The notes: generated from the sequence alone by a model not told the origin. 64,000 bases of DNA from Galbibacter mesophilus (GCF_023721415.1 NZ_JAMQVC010000002.1:930001-994000), one strand, 5' to 3'; shown: positions 1 to 8,362, counted from the first letter of the stretch. Program-made: numbers and translations.

Positions 1-9
1 CATAATAAA

Positions 10-348
10 TTAAGCTTTTTCGTTAAGTTTTTTTCTTCTTTTCTCCGCCCAAGCGATAGCGTGCTTATCCAACTTAACAGTTAAATAGCGCATAATTCGC
101 TCGTCACGTCTAAATTCCAATTCGAATGGCTCAATCGCTTCTCCAGCAACTTTGAATTCAAAAAGGTGGTAAAAACCACTTTTCTTGTTTTGGATTGGGT
201 AAGCCAATTTTTTAAGGCCCCAATCTTCTTTTGATACAAACTCCGCCCCTTTAGAGGTTAAGAAATCTTCAAACTTCTTAACTGTTTCCTTTATCTGAGT
301 GTCAGATAAAACGGGATTAAGAATGAAAACAGTTTCGTAATGATTCAT
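10..348 (-). CDS. rpsF: 30S ribosomal protein S6
   Basis: Ribosomal protein S6, which binds the central domain of 16S rRNA as a dimer with S18. The 112-residue product opens MNHYETVFILNPVLSD, has the family's Y-E-T-hydrophobic start, the segment WGLKKLAYPIQNKKSGFYHL in the middle and the R-x-D-E-R-I-M-R-Y strand near residue 80, at normal family length. The ATG at 348 is the only sensible start and sits about 25 bases after a strong predicted promoter. An ATG on the same strand occupies bases 3-1, seven bases after this stop, and probably starts rpsR (the usual rpsF-rpsR-rplI order), but nothing more of that gene is visible. Confidence 0.97.
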   Translation of the reverse strand: MNHYETVFILNPVLSDTQIKETVKKFEDFLTSKGAEFVSKEDWGLKKLAYPIQNKKSGFYHLFEFKVAGEAIEPFELEFRRDERIMRYLTVKLDKHAIAWAEKRRKKLNEKA

Positions 349-380
349 AATCTGAATATTAATATTTATTTTTAAGGCTG

Positions 381-412
381 CAAAATTAGAATTATTTTTT
401 GTAATTACAAAA
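381..412 (-). promoter_or_regulatory. Promoter of rpsF
   Basis: On the minus strand TTTTG (408-412) is followed by exactly 19 bases and then TAATTTTG (381-388). This matches the Bacteroidetes sigma-A consensus TTG / TAnnTTTG. It would start transcription about 25-30 bases before the rpsF ATG. That leader is too short to hold an S6/S18-binding autoregulatory structure upstream of the ATG. Confidence 0.75.
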
Positions 413-490
413 CGGGATTATAAAATTTCGATGAGTGCAGGTGAAAAACACCCTTTATTCAACATATTTTCCCTATTTCACAACATTTTC

Positions 491-522
491 TTTGCTTCAC
501 CTTAGTTTTTTCCTTAAAATTG
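491..522 (+). promoter_or_regulatory. Possible promoter of the LytTR regulator gene
   Basis: TTTG (491-494), 20 bases, then TAAAATTG (515-522), one mismatch from the TAnnTTTG consensus. Transcription would begin near 528, downstream of an in-frame TTG at 520, which argues that the gene starts at the ATG at 559. The match is imperfect. Confidence 0.4.
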
Positions 523-558
523 TACCACACAAATTTCCAACCAGTTAGCTTTTACAAG

Positions 559-1257
559 ATGAAGATGAATTGTATTATTGTAGACGACTCCAGCATACAG
601 CGCATGTCTGTTGCACGATTGATTAAAAATCACCCAATGTTGAATTTGGTTGCAGAATACAGTAATGCAATTGAAGCCCGTAACGGACTTAAAAAACAGA
701 AGATAGATCTTATCTTTTTGGATATTGAGATGCCTGTTGTTAATGGGTTCGATTTATTGGAAGCACTGGAAGAACCACCACAGGTAATCCTAATTACCGG
801 TAGTGCCCAGTATGCACTTAAAGCTTTTGACTACGACGTAACAGACTACTTACACAAACCTATCACTCAAGAACGTTTTGAAGCTTCTGTTAAAAGAGCT
901 CAAGAAACTTTTAAACTTAAAGTGGCTTCAAAAGAAGATGATGAGCATATTTTCGTAAAAAGCAATTTGAAAAAGCGCAAAGTTTTTCTAAATGAAATTA
1001 ATTGGGTTGAGGCTTTAGGGGATTATATAAAATTGGTAACGGAAGAGGCAAACATCGTTATTCTTTCTACTATGAAGTCTTTCGAAAAGGAATTGCCTGC
1101 AGATCGTTTTCTTCGCATCCATAAATCTTACATCGTGAATTTGGATAAGGTTGAAAAGTTCAACAGTAAAAATGTAGAAGTTAACGGAAAACCTATTCCA
1201 CTTAGTAGAAATAAAAAACAGGAATTATCCGAAGCTTTGAGCAGCAGTAATTCCTAA
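559..1257 (+). CDS. LytTR-family response regulator
   Basis: Two-domain transcriptional regulator. Residues 1-120 form a receiver domain with acidic VDD near residue 9, the phosphoacceptor in FLDIEMP (Asp55) and the conserved Lys in YLHKPI. Residues about 135-230 form a LytTR DNA-binding domain, recognisable from FVKSNLKKRKVFLNEINWVE, then GDYIKLV and FLRIHKSYIVNLDKVEKF. An upstream in-frame TTG at 520 lies inside the likely promoter, so I chose ATG 559 (ATG 565 is also possible). No histidine kinase gene is adjacent, so it is an orphan here. In this family the partner is often a membrane 7TM or His-kinase-fold protein encoded next door or elsewhere; its target genes cannot be told from the sequence. 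Confidence 0.93.
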   Translation: MKMNCIIVDDSSIQRMSVARLIKNHPMLNLVAEYSNAIEARNGLKKQKIDLIFLDIEMPVVNGFDLLEALEEPPQVILITGSAQYALKAFDYDVTDYLHKPITQERFEASVKRAQETFKLKVASKEDDEHIFVKSNLKKRKVFLNEINWVEALGDYIKLVTEEANIVILSTMKSFEKELPADRFLRIHKSYIVNLDKVEKFNSKNVEVNGKPIPLSRNKKQELSEALSSSNS

Positions 1258-1323
1258 ATTCATACTTATTAATCTTTTTCTTTCCATTCTTGAAAAGTAG
1301 GGCTGTCTAATTTTTTAGGTTTA

Positions 1324-1464
1324 GCCAACAAACTCCAACGCGCTTACAGCTTTTGGAATTTGGGCTTGAAAATCCGTGTTACCTCAGAAGATCCTGACGC
1401 TGACGGTCAGGATTAGTTCAGCCAACAAATCCCAATGCGCTTACAGCTTTTGGAATTTGGGCTT
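1324..1464. repeat. 44-bp direct repeat flanking a hairpin
   Basis: Two nearly identical 44-base copies, 1324-1367 and 1421-1464, begin GCCAACAAA and end GGAATTTGGGCTT; they differ at only a few bases. Between them ATCCTGAC (1391-1398) and GTCAGGAT (1406-1413) form a perfect 8-bp stem with a 7-base loop. The unit sits between the convergent 3' ends of the LytTR gene and priA and may help end transcription, although neither stem has a clear T-run. Confidence 0.8.
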
Positions 1465-1466
1465 CA

Positions 1467-3932
1467 CTAATATACATCCACATTATAAATTATTCGTACG
1501 CTTCGGTAATTGGAAATAGCGTTAAAACTTTTATCTATTTTTTTGATGGAGAGCTTTGTTTGTTTAACTGATTGCTGATTGGGTATCTTAACTACTATAT
1601 TTTTTAAATATTCGTTTCTAATTCGTGCTACCGGCGGAAATTCCGGGCCCAATATTTCTGTTTTGGTATGTTTGCCAAAAACAGTCTGTAACGCCTGGGC
1701 GTACCAAGTACTGGCTTCATTCACTTTATTATAATCCCTATGCTTAAATGTAATTTTAATCATTCGGATAAAGGGTGGATATCGAAATTGCTTTCGCTCG
1801 TTTATCTGGTCTACAAACATTTCTTCATATCTATTCAACGAAGCTTGCTGTAAAATTTGATGGTAAGGATTATATGTTTGCACAATCACTTTACCTCGTT
1901 TCTTGGTGCGTCCTGCCCTGCCCGCAACTTGTTGAATAAGTTGAAAACTACGCTCATGGGCTCTAAAATCAGGGAAATTCAGCAAAGAATCGGCATTCAT
2001 GATTCCAACCAGGCTTACATTTCTAAAATCCAATCCTTTGGTCAGCATTTGAGTCCCCACTAAAATATCAATTTCCTGCTGCTCAAATGCCGTTATAATT
2101 TTTTCATAGCCATATTTCCCTCGAGTCGTGTCCGAGTCCATTCTTCCCAATTTTGCATTGGGAAATATTTCTTTTAGTTCTGCTTCCACTTGTTCGGTAC
2201 CAAAGCCTTTGGTATCCAGTTCACTACTTCCACAAGCCAAACAAGCTTCTTGCAGTGCCATGGCATACCCACAATAATGACACCGAAGCTGATTTCTATA
2301 TTGGTGATAAGTTAAACTTACATCGCAATTAGGGCAATGCGGTGAATGGCCACATACATTACATTCCAAAATTGGCGCAAAACCACGTCTATTCTGAAAA
2401 AGAATAATCTGCTCCCCTACTTCCAAAGCTTCCTGCATAGCTTCTATCAATCTATCGGAAAAATGGCCAGTCATTCTTTTTTTTCGGTGTTTCTCCTTGA
2501 TATCCGTCAATTCAATGTCTGGCATCAATACATTTCCGTAACGCCTATCGATGGTAGCCAATTTATACTTGCCTATTTTTACATTATAAAAACTTTCTAT
2601 ACTGGGCGTAGCAGTTCCCAACAAGGTTTTGGCTTCATGTAGTTTTGACAATACAATAGCCGCATCACGAGCATGGTATCTTGGAGCAGGATCAAACTGC
2701 TTAAAAGAAGTTTCATGCTCTTCATCCACAATTATTAAACCTAAATTTCTAAACGGCAGGAGAACTGCAGATCTTGCACCAATAACAATTTGCGCTTTAG
2801 AATTTTCCTGTAAAATATTGTTCCAAACCTCTACCCTTTCATTTACAGAATATTTTGAATGGTATACACTTACTTTATTTCCGAAATAATCTTGCAAGCG
2901 TTTAATCAATTGTGTGGTCAACGCAATTTCGGGTAACAAATACAGTACTTGTTTTCCTTCAGCAATGACTTTTTCAATAAGTTTTACATACACTTCGGTT
3001 TTTCCAGACGAAGTGACCCCATGCAACAACACTACATCATTCGTTGCGAAATGAGTGTCAATTTCACCTAACGCCTGCTGCTGAAACTCGTTGAGTCCCT
3101 TGCTGGGTGAAACTCCCTCTCCTTCAAACTGAACCCTATCCTGCTGAAGGTGATATTCTTCTAAAATCCCTTTATCTATTAAAGCTTTTACTACGGAAGA
3201 TGAAGCTTTACTTTTCTCTTCCAGTTCTTTAACTTTTATCGGCTTTTTGGTCGCTGCTTCCATTGAAAAAAGCGTTAAAACCACTTCACGTTGCTTATGG
3301 GCGCGGCTTAATTCTTCTATAAGACTGTTCAATTTTTCGTCAGAAATATATCGCTCACCAAGTTTTACATAGCGAACCAATTTTGGCTTGTACTGCTCGT
3401 AAACTTCTTCTTTAAGCTGAATAACATTTTTTTCCAGCAAACGCTTTAAAACTGGAAGAATATTCTTTCTATCTATAATACTACTGACTTCTTGCACTTT
3501 TAACATCGACTGATGCTGAAGTGCTTCAAAAACCAACCATTCATCGTCTTTCAACGATGTTTCATCGGTAGCTTCAAAAGCTTCATTTCTCAAGATTAGG
3601 GTTTCACTTTCCAATAAAAATGCCGATGGAACAGCTGCTTTAAAGACCTCACCTAAACTGCACATATAGTAGGATGCAATCCACTCCCAATGTTTCAGTT
3701 GCTTTTCAGAAACAATAGGATACTCGTCCAAAATCTGGTCGATTTCTTTGGCGTCATACGTTTGAGGCGCCTCATTATGAACCCTATAAACCAATGCAGT
3801 ATAAATTTTTGATTTCCCAAAGGGTACCGCTACACGCATTCCCGTTTGCAAAAAAGACGCTTCTTTAGCCGAAACTTCATAAGTAAAGGCTTTTTCCAGT
3901 GGTATGGGCAAAATAACGTCTATAAAATGCAT
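1467..3932 (-). CDS. priA: Primosomal protein N' (replication restart helicase PriA)
   Basis: Superfamily 2 DNA helicase that reloads the replisome at stalled forks. It has an N-terminal 3'-DNA-binding domain (VILPIPLEKAFTYEV), Walker A GVTSSGKTEVY near residue 304, the DEEH box (IIVDEEHETSFKQ), GTATPS, then a cysteine-rich zinc insertion at about 516-570 (C-x2-C, C-x2-C, C-x2-C and C-x2-C pairs) and the helicase C-terminal half with GTQMLTKGLDF. The length of about 821 residues is normal. A TTG 42 bases upstream keeps the frame open, but its extra 14 residues are not conserved-looking, so ATG at 3932 is preferred. It is separated from the upstream DUF2147 gene by 240 bp. Confidence 0.96.
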   Translation of the reverse strand: MHFIDVILPIPLEKAFTYEVSAKEASFLQTGMRVAVPFGKSKIYTALVYRVHNEAPQTYDAKEIDQILDEYPIVSEKQLKHWEWIASYYMCSLGEVFKAAVPSAFLLESETLILRNEAFEATDETSLKDDEWLVFEALQHQSMLKVQEVSSIIDRKNILPVLKRLLEKNVIQLKEEVYEQYKPKLVRYVKLGERYISDEKLNSLIEELSRAHKQREVVLTLFSMEAATKKPIKVKELEEKSKASSSVVKALIDKGILEEYHLQQDRVQFEGEGVSPSKGLNEFQQQALGEIDTHFATNDVVLLHGVTSSGKTEVYVKLIEKVIAEGKQVLYLLPEIALTTQLIKRLQDYFGNKVSVYHSKYSVNERVEVWNNILQENSKAQIVIGARSAVLLPFRNLGLIIVDEEHETSFKQFDPAPRYHARDAAIVLSKLHEAKTLLGTATPSIESFYNVKIGKYKLATIDRRYGNVLMPDIELTDIKEKHRKKRMTGHFSDRLIEAMQEALEVGEQIILFQNRRGFAPILECNVCGHSPHCPNCDVSLTYHQYRNQLRCHYCGYAMALQEACLACGSSELDTKGFGTEQVEAELKEIFPNAKLGRMDSDTTRGKYGYEKIITAFEQQEIDILVGTQMLTKGLDFRNVSLVGIMNADSLLNFPDFRAHERSFQLIQQVAGRAGRTKKRGKVIVQTYNPYHQILQQASLNRYEEMFVDQINERKQFRYPPFIRMIKITFKHRDYNKVNEASTWYAQALQTVFGKHTKTEILGPEFPPVARIRNEYLKNIVVKIPNQQSVKQTKLSIKKIDKSFNAISNYRSVRIIYNVDVY

Positions 3933-4097
3933 TCGTTTTTTTGGTTTAAGGTTTTCAGGTTTTATCCAACTCAATCGAGGATTTCCTTATTCTTGGCCCT
4001 CTTTTGATTTTACTGAATTACAATTGTATTGTCTCTTTTTTCTTGGTTCTTTTTTCAATCAATTCACAAATCGTGCTTTCCTTGAAACGTAAAATTA

Positions 4098-4137
4098 GAA
4101 AAGAGAGCAAAATGTCGCAACATCTTACTCTCTTTTC
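4098..4137 (-). terminator. Inverted repeat after the DUF2147 gene
   Basis: A perfect 10-bp stem, GAAAAGAGAG (4098-4107) and CTCTCTTTTC (4128-4137), with a 20-base loop, just downstream of the minus-strand DUF2147 stop. No long U-run follows, so it may be a weak terminator or a 3' stabilising hairpin. Confidence 0.4.
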
Positions 4138-4174
4138 AAAATTAAATTTTCCGATTAGGAAATAAAAATCTGCA

Positions 4175-4606
4175 TTATTTTACACGATGCCATTCTTGGG
4201 TTCTAAACAAAAAGGCAATATATCCTCTAACGTTAAGAATGTCAGAATTATCTTCATCTACCCAAATTTTACATTTGTACTCTTTTCCTTTTTCAGGGTC
4301 TAAAATAGTACCATCTTCATATTCATCACCATCCTTTTCCAATCCTTCAATAATTACCATTCCTAAGACTTTCTTGTTCTTTTTATCGCCTTCGCATTTA
4401 TCACAAACAACATCTACCCTATCTGGATTTAAAATCTCGACAACTTTTCCATAGACTTTTCCGTCTTTCTCGTAAATATCTACGATAGACTTCTCTTTGC
4501 CGGTCTCATCATCAATAGTTTTCCACTTTCCAAAAACAGATTGTGCCTGTGCTGAAATTCCCATCAGCAACGCTGTAAAAGCAATAATTAAATTTTTCTT
4601 GTTCAT
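4175..4606 (-). CDS. DUF2147 family secreted protein
   Basis: A 143-residue exported protein. Residues 1-21 are a signal peptide ending at ISAQAQS. The mature part reads VFGKWKTIDDETGKEKSIVD, then VYGKVVEI, a C-x2-C pair (CDKCEGD) and the closing segment GYIAFLFRTQEWHRVK, which are the marks of the DUF2147 family. Members are small periplasmic or outer-membrane-associated beta proteins of unknown function. Its start is 15 bases after the yihY stop, so it is probably the last gene of a nadC-yihY-DUF2147 operon. Confidence 0.85.
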   Translation of the reverse strand: MNKKNLIIAFTALLMGISAQAQSVFGKWKTIDDETGKEKSIVDIYEKDGKVYGKVVEILNPDRVDVVCDKCEGDKKNKKVLGMVIIEGLEKDGDEYEDGTILDPEKGKEYKCKIWVDEDNSDILNVRGYIAFLFRTQEWHRVK

Positions 4607-4621
4607 ACTCGTAATTTGATT

Positions 4622-5563
4622 TTAAAAGTTTCTTCGTAAGCTTCTCAAAGAAGCATTCAATTCAAACCCCAATAAAAGGATGTTTGAGTTAATCCAAATA
4701 TATAGCATTAAAATTAGTAATGCTCCAATGGATCCGTAAATTTCATTGTACTGAGAAAAATTCTCAATATAAATACCAAACAAGTAGGTAGTTATAATAA
4801 TCAAAATCGTGGTTAACAAAGCGCCAGGTGAAAAGAAACGCGTTTCCTTCCCTTCTGTGGTTCCAAAATAATATAATATAGCCGTTGTAACGAACGAAAT
4901 GATTACAAAAAATAAAAATCTACCAATTTGTACTCCTATAATATCTCCTCTTTCAATATCCATGCCATTTGTCTTTGCAGCCCATTCACTTAAGTACTGA
5001 ACAATGTATATTTCATAAAAAATAAACCCTACAACGCTCAGCAGAAATAAAGATGCCATCATAAGAGCCACGGCAACCGCTACAAAATACTGTTTTACGA
5101 TATTCCTAGTAATTTCTACATGGTAAGACGTTTCAAAACCGCCAAATATTGCGTTAATACCATTCGCCATTAGGAAAATAGACAAGAAAAAAACGGAAGA
5201 TAAAAGTCCGCCCCTTTGTTTGCTTACAATATCTTCAATAATCGAATCAAAGAAATTGGCAGTTTGCGGCGGTAATAGACTTTCAATAAAATGAATAAAG
5301 TCTTGCTGAAACCCTTCTAAAGGTATATACGGAATTAAATTTAGCACAAATAGTAGAAAAGGAAACAGCGCCATAAAAAAACTGAAGGAAATAGCACTTG
5401 CCCTGTATGTAAGCGCTCCTTTAACAATGCCAACAAAGTACATTTCTGCTAAATCATAGGCAGACAAACCTTCGAAACCAGGAAGCTTAATATTTTTTAA
5501 TAGCTTAACAAGGTAATTGATAACAGGAATTTTGGCAAGTTTTTCCTCAATCTCTACAGACAT
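4622..5563 (-). CDS. YihY/virulence factor BrkB family inner-membrane protein
   Basis: Integral membrane protein of 313 residues with about six transmembrane segments. Family features include the amphipathic start KLLKNIKLPGFEGLSAYDL, the first membrane segment RASAISFSFFMALFPFLLFV and the last, IYGSIGALLILMLYIWINSN. Older annotations call this family ribonuclease BN, but that activity belongs to a different protein, so no enzymatic role should be assigned. Three bases separate it from the nadC stop, so the two are co-transcribed. Confidence 0.9.
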   Translation of the reverse strand: MSVEIEEKLAKIPVINYLVKLLKNIKLPGFEGLSAYDLAEMYFVGIVKGALTYRASAISFSFFMALFPFLLFVLNLIPYIPLEGFQQDFIHFIESLLPPQTANFFDSIIEDIVSKQRGGLLSSVFFLSIFLMANGINAIFGGFETSYHVEITRNIVKQYFVAVAVALMMASLFLLSVVGFIFYEIYIVQYLSEWAAKTNGMDIERGDIIGVQIGRFLFFVIISFVTTAILYYFGTTEGKETRFFSPGALLTTILIIITTYLFGIYIENFSQYNEIYGSIGALLILMLYIWINSNILLLGFELNASLRSLRRNF

Positions 5564-5566
5564 CTT

Positions 5567-6424
5567 TTAAACTGCTTTTAAACTAAGGTCCATATTGTAG
5601 ATCGAGTGGGTAAGTGCCCCTGACGAAATATAATCAACGTCACATTCGGCATAGGCACGTATGGTTTGTTCATTAATTCCTCCGGAAGATTCGGTTAAAC
5701 ATTTATCACCAATTAATTTTACGGCCTTTCGGGTATCTTCATAAGAGAAATTATCCAAAAGAATTCGGTAAATTCCGCCCGCTTCCAAAATTTTGGTTAC
5801 TTCCTCAAGGTTTCTTGCTTCAACAATTATTTTGAGATCTAAACTGTTCTCTTTTAAGTAATACTTTGTTTTTTCAATTGCTTGCGGTATCCCACCAGCA
5901 AAATCAATATGATTATCTTTTAGCATAATCATATCGTAAAGAGCAAACCGATGGTTTTCACCGCCACCAATCTTTACGGCCCATTTTTCCAGTGCACGAA
6001 TACCTGGCGTAGTTTTTCTGGTATCGAGGATTTTTGTACTGGTTCCTTCCAATAGTTTCACAAAGCTTTTAGTTTTTGTAGCAATCGCACTCATCCGCTG
6101 CATGGCGTTAAGCACCAATCGTTCAGCCTTTAAAATGGACTGTGAATAGCCTTCTACATAAAAAACTATATCCCCGGACTTCACTTGTTGTCCGTCGTTA
6201 ATTAGTGTTTCTATTTTTAGATCGCTATCTACGTAATTGAAAACCATTTTAGCAAACTCCACTCCTGCTATTACACCTTTATCTTTCACCAACAACTTAG
6301 CTTTTCCCTCCGTGTTTAAAGGTATACACGCCAAAGAACTGTGGTCACCGTCGCCTACATCTTCTCGAATAGCATTCTCTATAATTAATTCCAGTTCTTT
6401 TTGAAATTGCTCTTTTGAAATCAT
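5567..6424 (-). CDS. nadC: Nicotinate-nucleotide pyrophosphorylase (carboxylating)
   Basis: Quinolinate phosphoribosyltransferase of de novo NAD synthesis: quinolinate plus PRPP gives nicotinate mononucleotide, CO2 and pyrophosphate. The sequence shows the N-terminal REDVGDGDHSS, the catalytic block DTRKTTPGIRALEKWAVKIG followed by GGGENHRFALYD, MLKDNH, and the C-terminal barrel strands SSGGINEQTIRAYAECDVDY. The 285-residue length is standard. It is the first gene of the nadC-yihY-DUF2147 group; no clean consensus promoter was seen in front of it. Confidence 0.96.
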   Translation of the reverse strand: MISKEQFQKELELIIENAIREDVGDGDHSSLACIPLNTEGKAKLLVKDKGVIAGVEFAKMVFNYVDSDLKIETLINDGQQVKSGDIVFYVEGYSQSILKAERLVLNAMQRMSAIATKTKSFVKLLEGTSTKILDTRKTTPGIRALEKWAVKIGGGENHRFALYDMIMLKDNHIDFAGGIPQAIEKTKYYLKENSLDLKIIVEARNLEEVTKILEAGGIYRILLDNFSYEDTRKAVKLIGDKCLTESSGGINEQTIRAYAECDVDYISSGALTHSIYNMDLSLKAV

Positions 6425-6885
6425 TCCACCGTGTTTTATGCTAATTTATTAAAATCCTTTTGTAGGTACGAATTTAATCTTTCTATTTTTATTTATTGAA
6501 TTGCAAAAAGAGAATAAGTGAATCAGGAAAGGAGTAAATGGATTAATAAGTTAAAGCGTTAAAAATAGCTTCTTTTAATAAACAGTGCTATATGGGAGTT
6601 ATTTGTTGAATTGTTAAGTCGCAAAGGGGCTAAGATGCAAAGTTGTTCGTTGTTCGATGAAAAAGCAGCAATAAGCCATATGCGTTAAGTGGGTTCGGAA
6701 AATTTCCAAGCGCAGAGCTTAAAGCTTAGGGCAATTTTCGTAAATCGTTGCTAGTTGTTCGGCTAGAACTAGAAACTTTTCAAACTACTAGAGTCATATC
6801 GACCATCAGGAGATATCGCATCCAGTTATTCAAAAGTATAATATAATTTCTCTGTCTTCCGACCACCATCTATTTGAGTTATTTA
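6425..6885. other. Intergenic region with degenerate short repeats
   Basis: Together with the repeats to its right this is part of an 1167-base gene-free stretch. Bases 6604-6645 hold a degenerate heptamer-like run (GTTGAATTGTTAAGTCGC and similar words). Bases 6666-6852 are the left copy of a direct repeat. No open frame here resembles a protein. Confidence 0.6.
6666..6852. repeat. Left copy of a roughly 200-bp direct repeat
   Basis: Shares ordered blocks with 7278-7495: CAGCAATAAGC, CATATGC, GAGCTTAAAGCTTAGGGC, AAACTACTAGAGTCATATCG, GGAGATATC and CCAGTTATTCAAAAG. The copies differ by small indels and substitutions. They bracket the 21-bp tandem array between them. The right arm of the hairpin that ends the other copy is missing here. 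Confidence 0.8.
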
Positions 6886-7242
6886 ATGAAGTTTTTAGCA
6901 TAAACGACCTTCTTTTTAGGTTAAATGATGAAGTTTTTAGGTGTTACACTCAAACGTTTAGGTAGCATAGCTAAAGTTTTAGGTTATTTTTTAAAACTTT
7001 TAGGTGTCATACCTAAACTTTTAGGTGTTTTACCTAAATTTTTAGGCTTACAACCTAAAGTTTTAGCCTCGAGATCTAAAATTTTAGGTTTAGGACCTAA
7101 AACTTTGGCCTCTAGACCTAAAAATTGGTCGATTTAGTCTAAAAAGTTCGATTCATGGACTAAACGGAACACTTTTTAACCTAAACAGTCGGTTTCTCAA
7201 CCTAAACGGGTGTTCGATGAGGCGAAAAGTGGCTAAGTTGTT
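6886..7242. repeat. 21-bp tandem repeat array (copy A, about 17 units)
   Basis: Units start at 6886 and recur every 21 bases without any indel for at least 16 units. The consensus is CCTAAAnnTTTAGGnnTnnnA: a near-constant CCTAAA head, an adjoining TTTAGG that forms a short palindrome with it, and a variable tail. The early units keep the palindrome; the last five keep little beyond the head. In frame the units read as heptapeptides of the type P-K-x-L-G-x-x from ATG 6925 or 6928, but a TAG occurs at 7138 and a TAA later. A related array lies at 34706-35041. Confidence 0.93.
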
Positions 7243-7277
7243 AAATTGGTGAGTGGCAAAGATGGTCGATGAAAAAC

Positions 7278-7495
7278 CAGCAATAAGCTTTACGCCATAT
7301 GCATTAAGCGGGGTTCGCAAACATTTCAAGCGTAGAGCTTAAAGCTTAGGGCCATTTTCGTGAATCGTTATTCGTTGCTCGTTGCTAGCTTAATGGACAC
7401 AAAACCTGAAACTTTAAACTCCTCCAAACTACTAGAGTCATATCGACCATCGGGAGATATCACATCCAGTTATTCAAAAGAATAATGTGATTTCT
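7278..7495. repeat. Right copy of the roughly 200-bp direct repeat
   Basis: Second copy of the sequence at 6666-6852, somewhat longer because of an insertion near 7370-7420. It leads directly into a long imperfect palindrome (7437-7526). Confidence 0.8.
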
Positions 7496-7526
7496 CAGCC
7501 CTCCCTTCGGTGGGCTTCGAAATGAC
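7437..7526. repeat. REP-like imperfect palindrome
   Basis: The left arm begins GTCATATCGACC with GGGAGATATCACAT; the right arm reads TGATTTCTC, then CCCT and TCGAAATGAC. The two arms pair imperfectly over most of their length around the apex TTATTC-AAAA-GAATAA. It lies before the convergent end of the lipoprotein gene. It resembles the palindromic interspersed elements common in flavobacterial genomes; copy number elsewhere cannot be seen here. Confidence 0.65.
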
Positions 7527-7591
7527 CTGAAACTTCAAACTAGAAACCCTTGAACTTCTGGCATCCAGCTTCCGTCTTCCGACTCCAAAAA

Positions 7592-8323
7592 CTACTTCAC
7601 CTCGATATTTTCCAGAATTATTTTTGAAAGTAGTTCCAACTCTCCTTTTTCAAAGAGTTCATCTAAATTTTCAAGCTTTACATCTTTCGATTTAGGCTTG
7701 TAATTATTGTAGTCTACAAAGTCAATGCCGTTTACAACCCTTCTCTTGTATGCTTCACGAAAACGCATACCTCCTTCATTTACATGATATTCATAGGCAA
7801 GGTAATCAACTTTGTAAGTAACGTTATTAATCCAATAAATAAAGACATCTTCAAAATCTTCTCCCCCACCTTCTTCATCAAACCAAACTTTAATTTTAAA
7901 ATAGGTGTCGCCTTTTATATCTACTTGGCCTAGCAGCTCTTTATTAACGGCGCCGCCATTTAATCCGAAAGGTAAATTAGCGAAATAATGAACCGAATTC
8001 ACACTGTTTTTAAATTTGTCGGCAGTAGTATCCGCTAAATAAATGGGTCTACCATCAATCTTACGCTGAAAACCGTCATTGGTAAGCACATCTACAATTA
8101 CTGAAGAATCTTTTGTAGTTCTTGTAAATTTAAACCTACCATTATTCCTTTCTGAAGTATATTTCTTTCCACGGAAATCAAAAGAAATCTCTTTTCCATC
8201 TAAATCGGCCATTCCAGAAACTTCAATGGATTTATTGATTATAGTATCGGCATCTTGGTCTGGACCACAGGAAATCAACAATATGCTTGCAACAAACAAA
8301 AAGGGAAACAGAAGTTTTTTCAT
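7592..8323 (-). CDS. DUF6503-like lipoprotein
   Basis: A 243-residue predicted lipoprotein: the signal MKKLLFPFLFVASILLISC ends in a lipobox with Cys19. The mature protein is beta-rich (KEISFDFRGKKYTSERNNGR, YFKIKVWFDEEGGGEDFEDV, YLAYEYHVNEGGMRFREAYK), reminiscent of LolA/LolB-type lipoprotein-binding folds and of the family usually labelled DUF6503 in flavobacteria. The family name is from memory and its role is unknown. It is transcribed alone and divergently from smpB. Confidence 0.75.
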   Translation of the reverse strand: MKKLLFPFLFVASILLISCGPDQDADTIINKSIEVSGMADLDGKEISFDFRGKKYTSERNNGRFKFTRTTKDSSVIVDVLTNDGFQRKIDGRPIYLADTTADKFKNSVNSVHYFANLPFGLNGGAVNKELLGQVDIKGDTYFKIKVWFDEEGGGEDFEDVFIYWINNVTYKVDYLAYEYHVNEGGMRFREAYKRRVVNGIDFVDYNNYKPKSKDVKLENLDELFEKGELELLSKIILENIEVK

Positions 8324-8354
8324 TTAATAGTAGTTTTCGAGAAAATTTAAGTCG

Positions 8355-8362
8355 CAAATATA
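8355..8362 (-). promoter_or_regulatory. -7 element of the lipoprotein gene
   Basis: TATATTTG on the minus strand is a perfect TAnnTTTG box about 31 bases before the ATG at 8323. No TTG lies 17-20 bases further upstream, so the -33 half is weak. Confidence 0.45.

Noticed and set aside
520-558. TTG start upstream of the LytTR regulator
   Set aside because: It overlaps the probable -7 box and adds residues before a typical receiver-domain start.
3933-3974. TTG start 14 codons upstream of priA
   Set aside because: The extra residues are charged and not like the PriA N terminus; ATG 3932 begins the conserved domain.
6925-7137. 70-codon open frame made of heptapeptides in array A
   Set aside because: The frame exists only because the repeat period is 21 bases. 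The related array B has a stop inside it, no ribosome-binding site or promoter is clear, and stops occur in the continuing repeat. Kept as a repeat, not a gene.
6886-7242. CRISPR array
   Set aside because: Only about six bases are constant, the period is 21, there are no spacers of 30-40 bases and no cas genes in the window.
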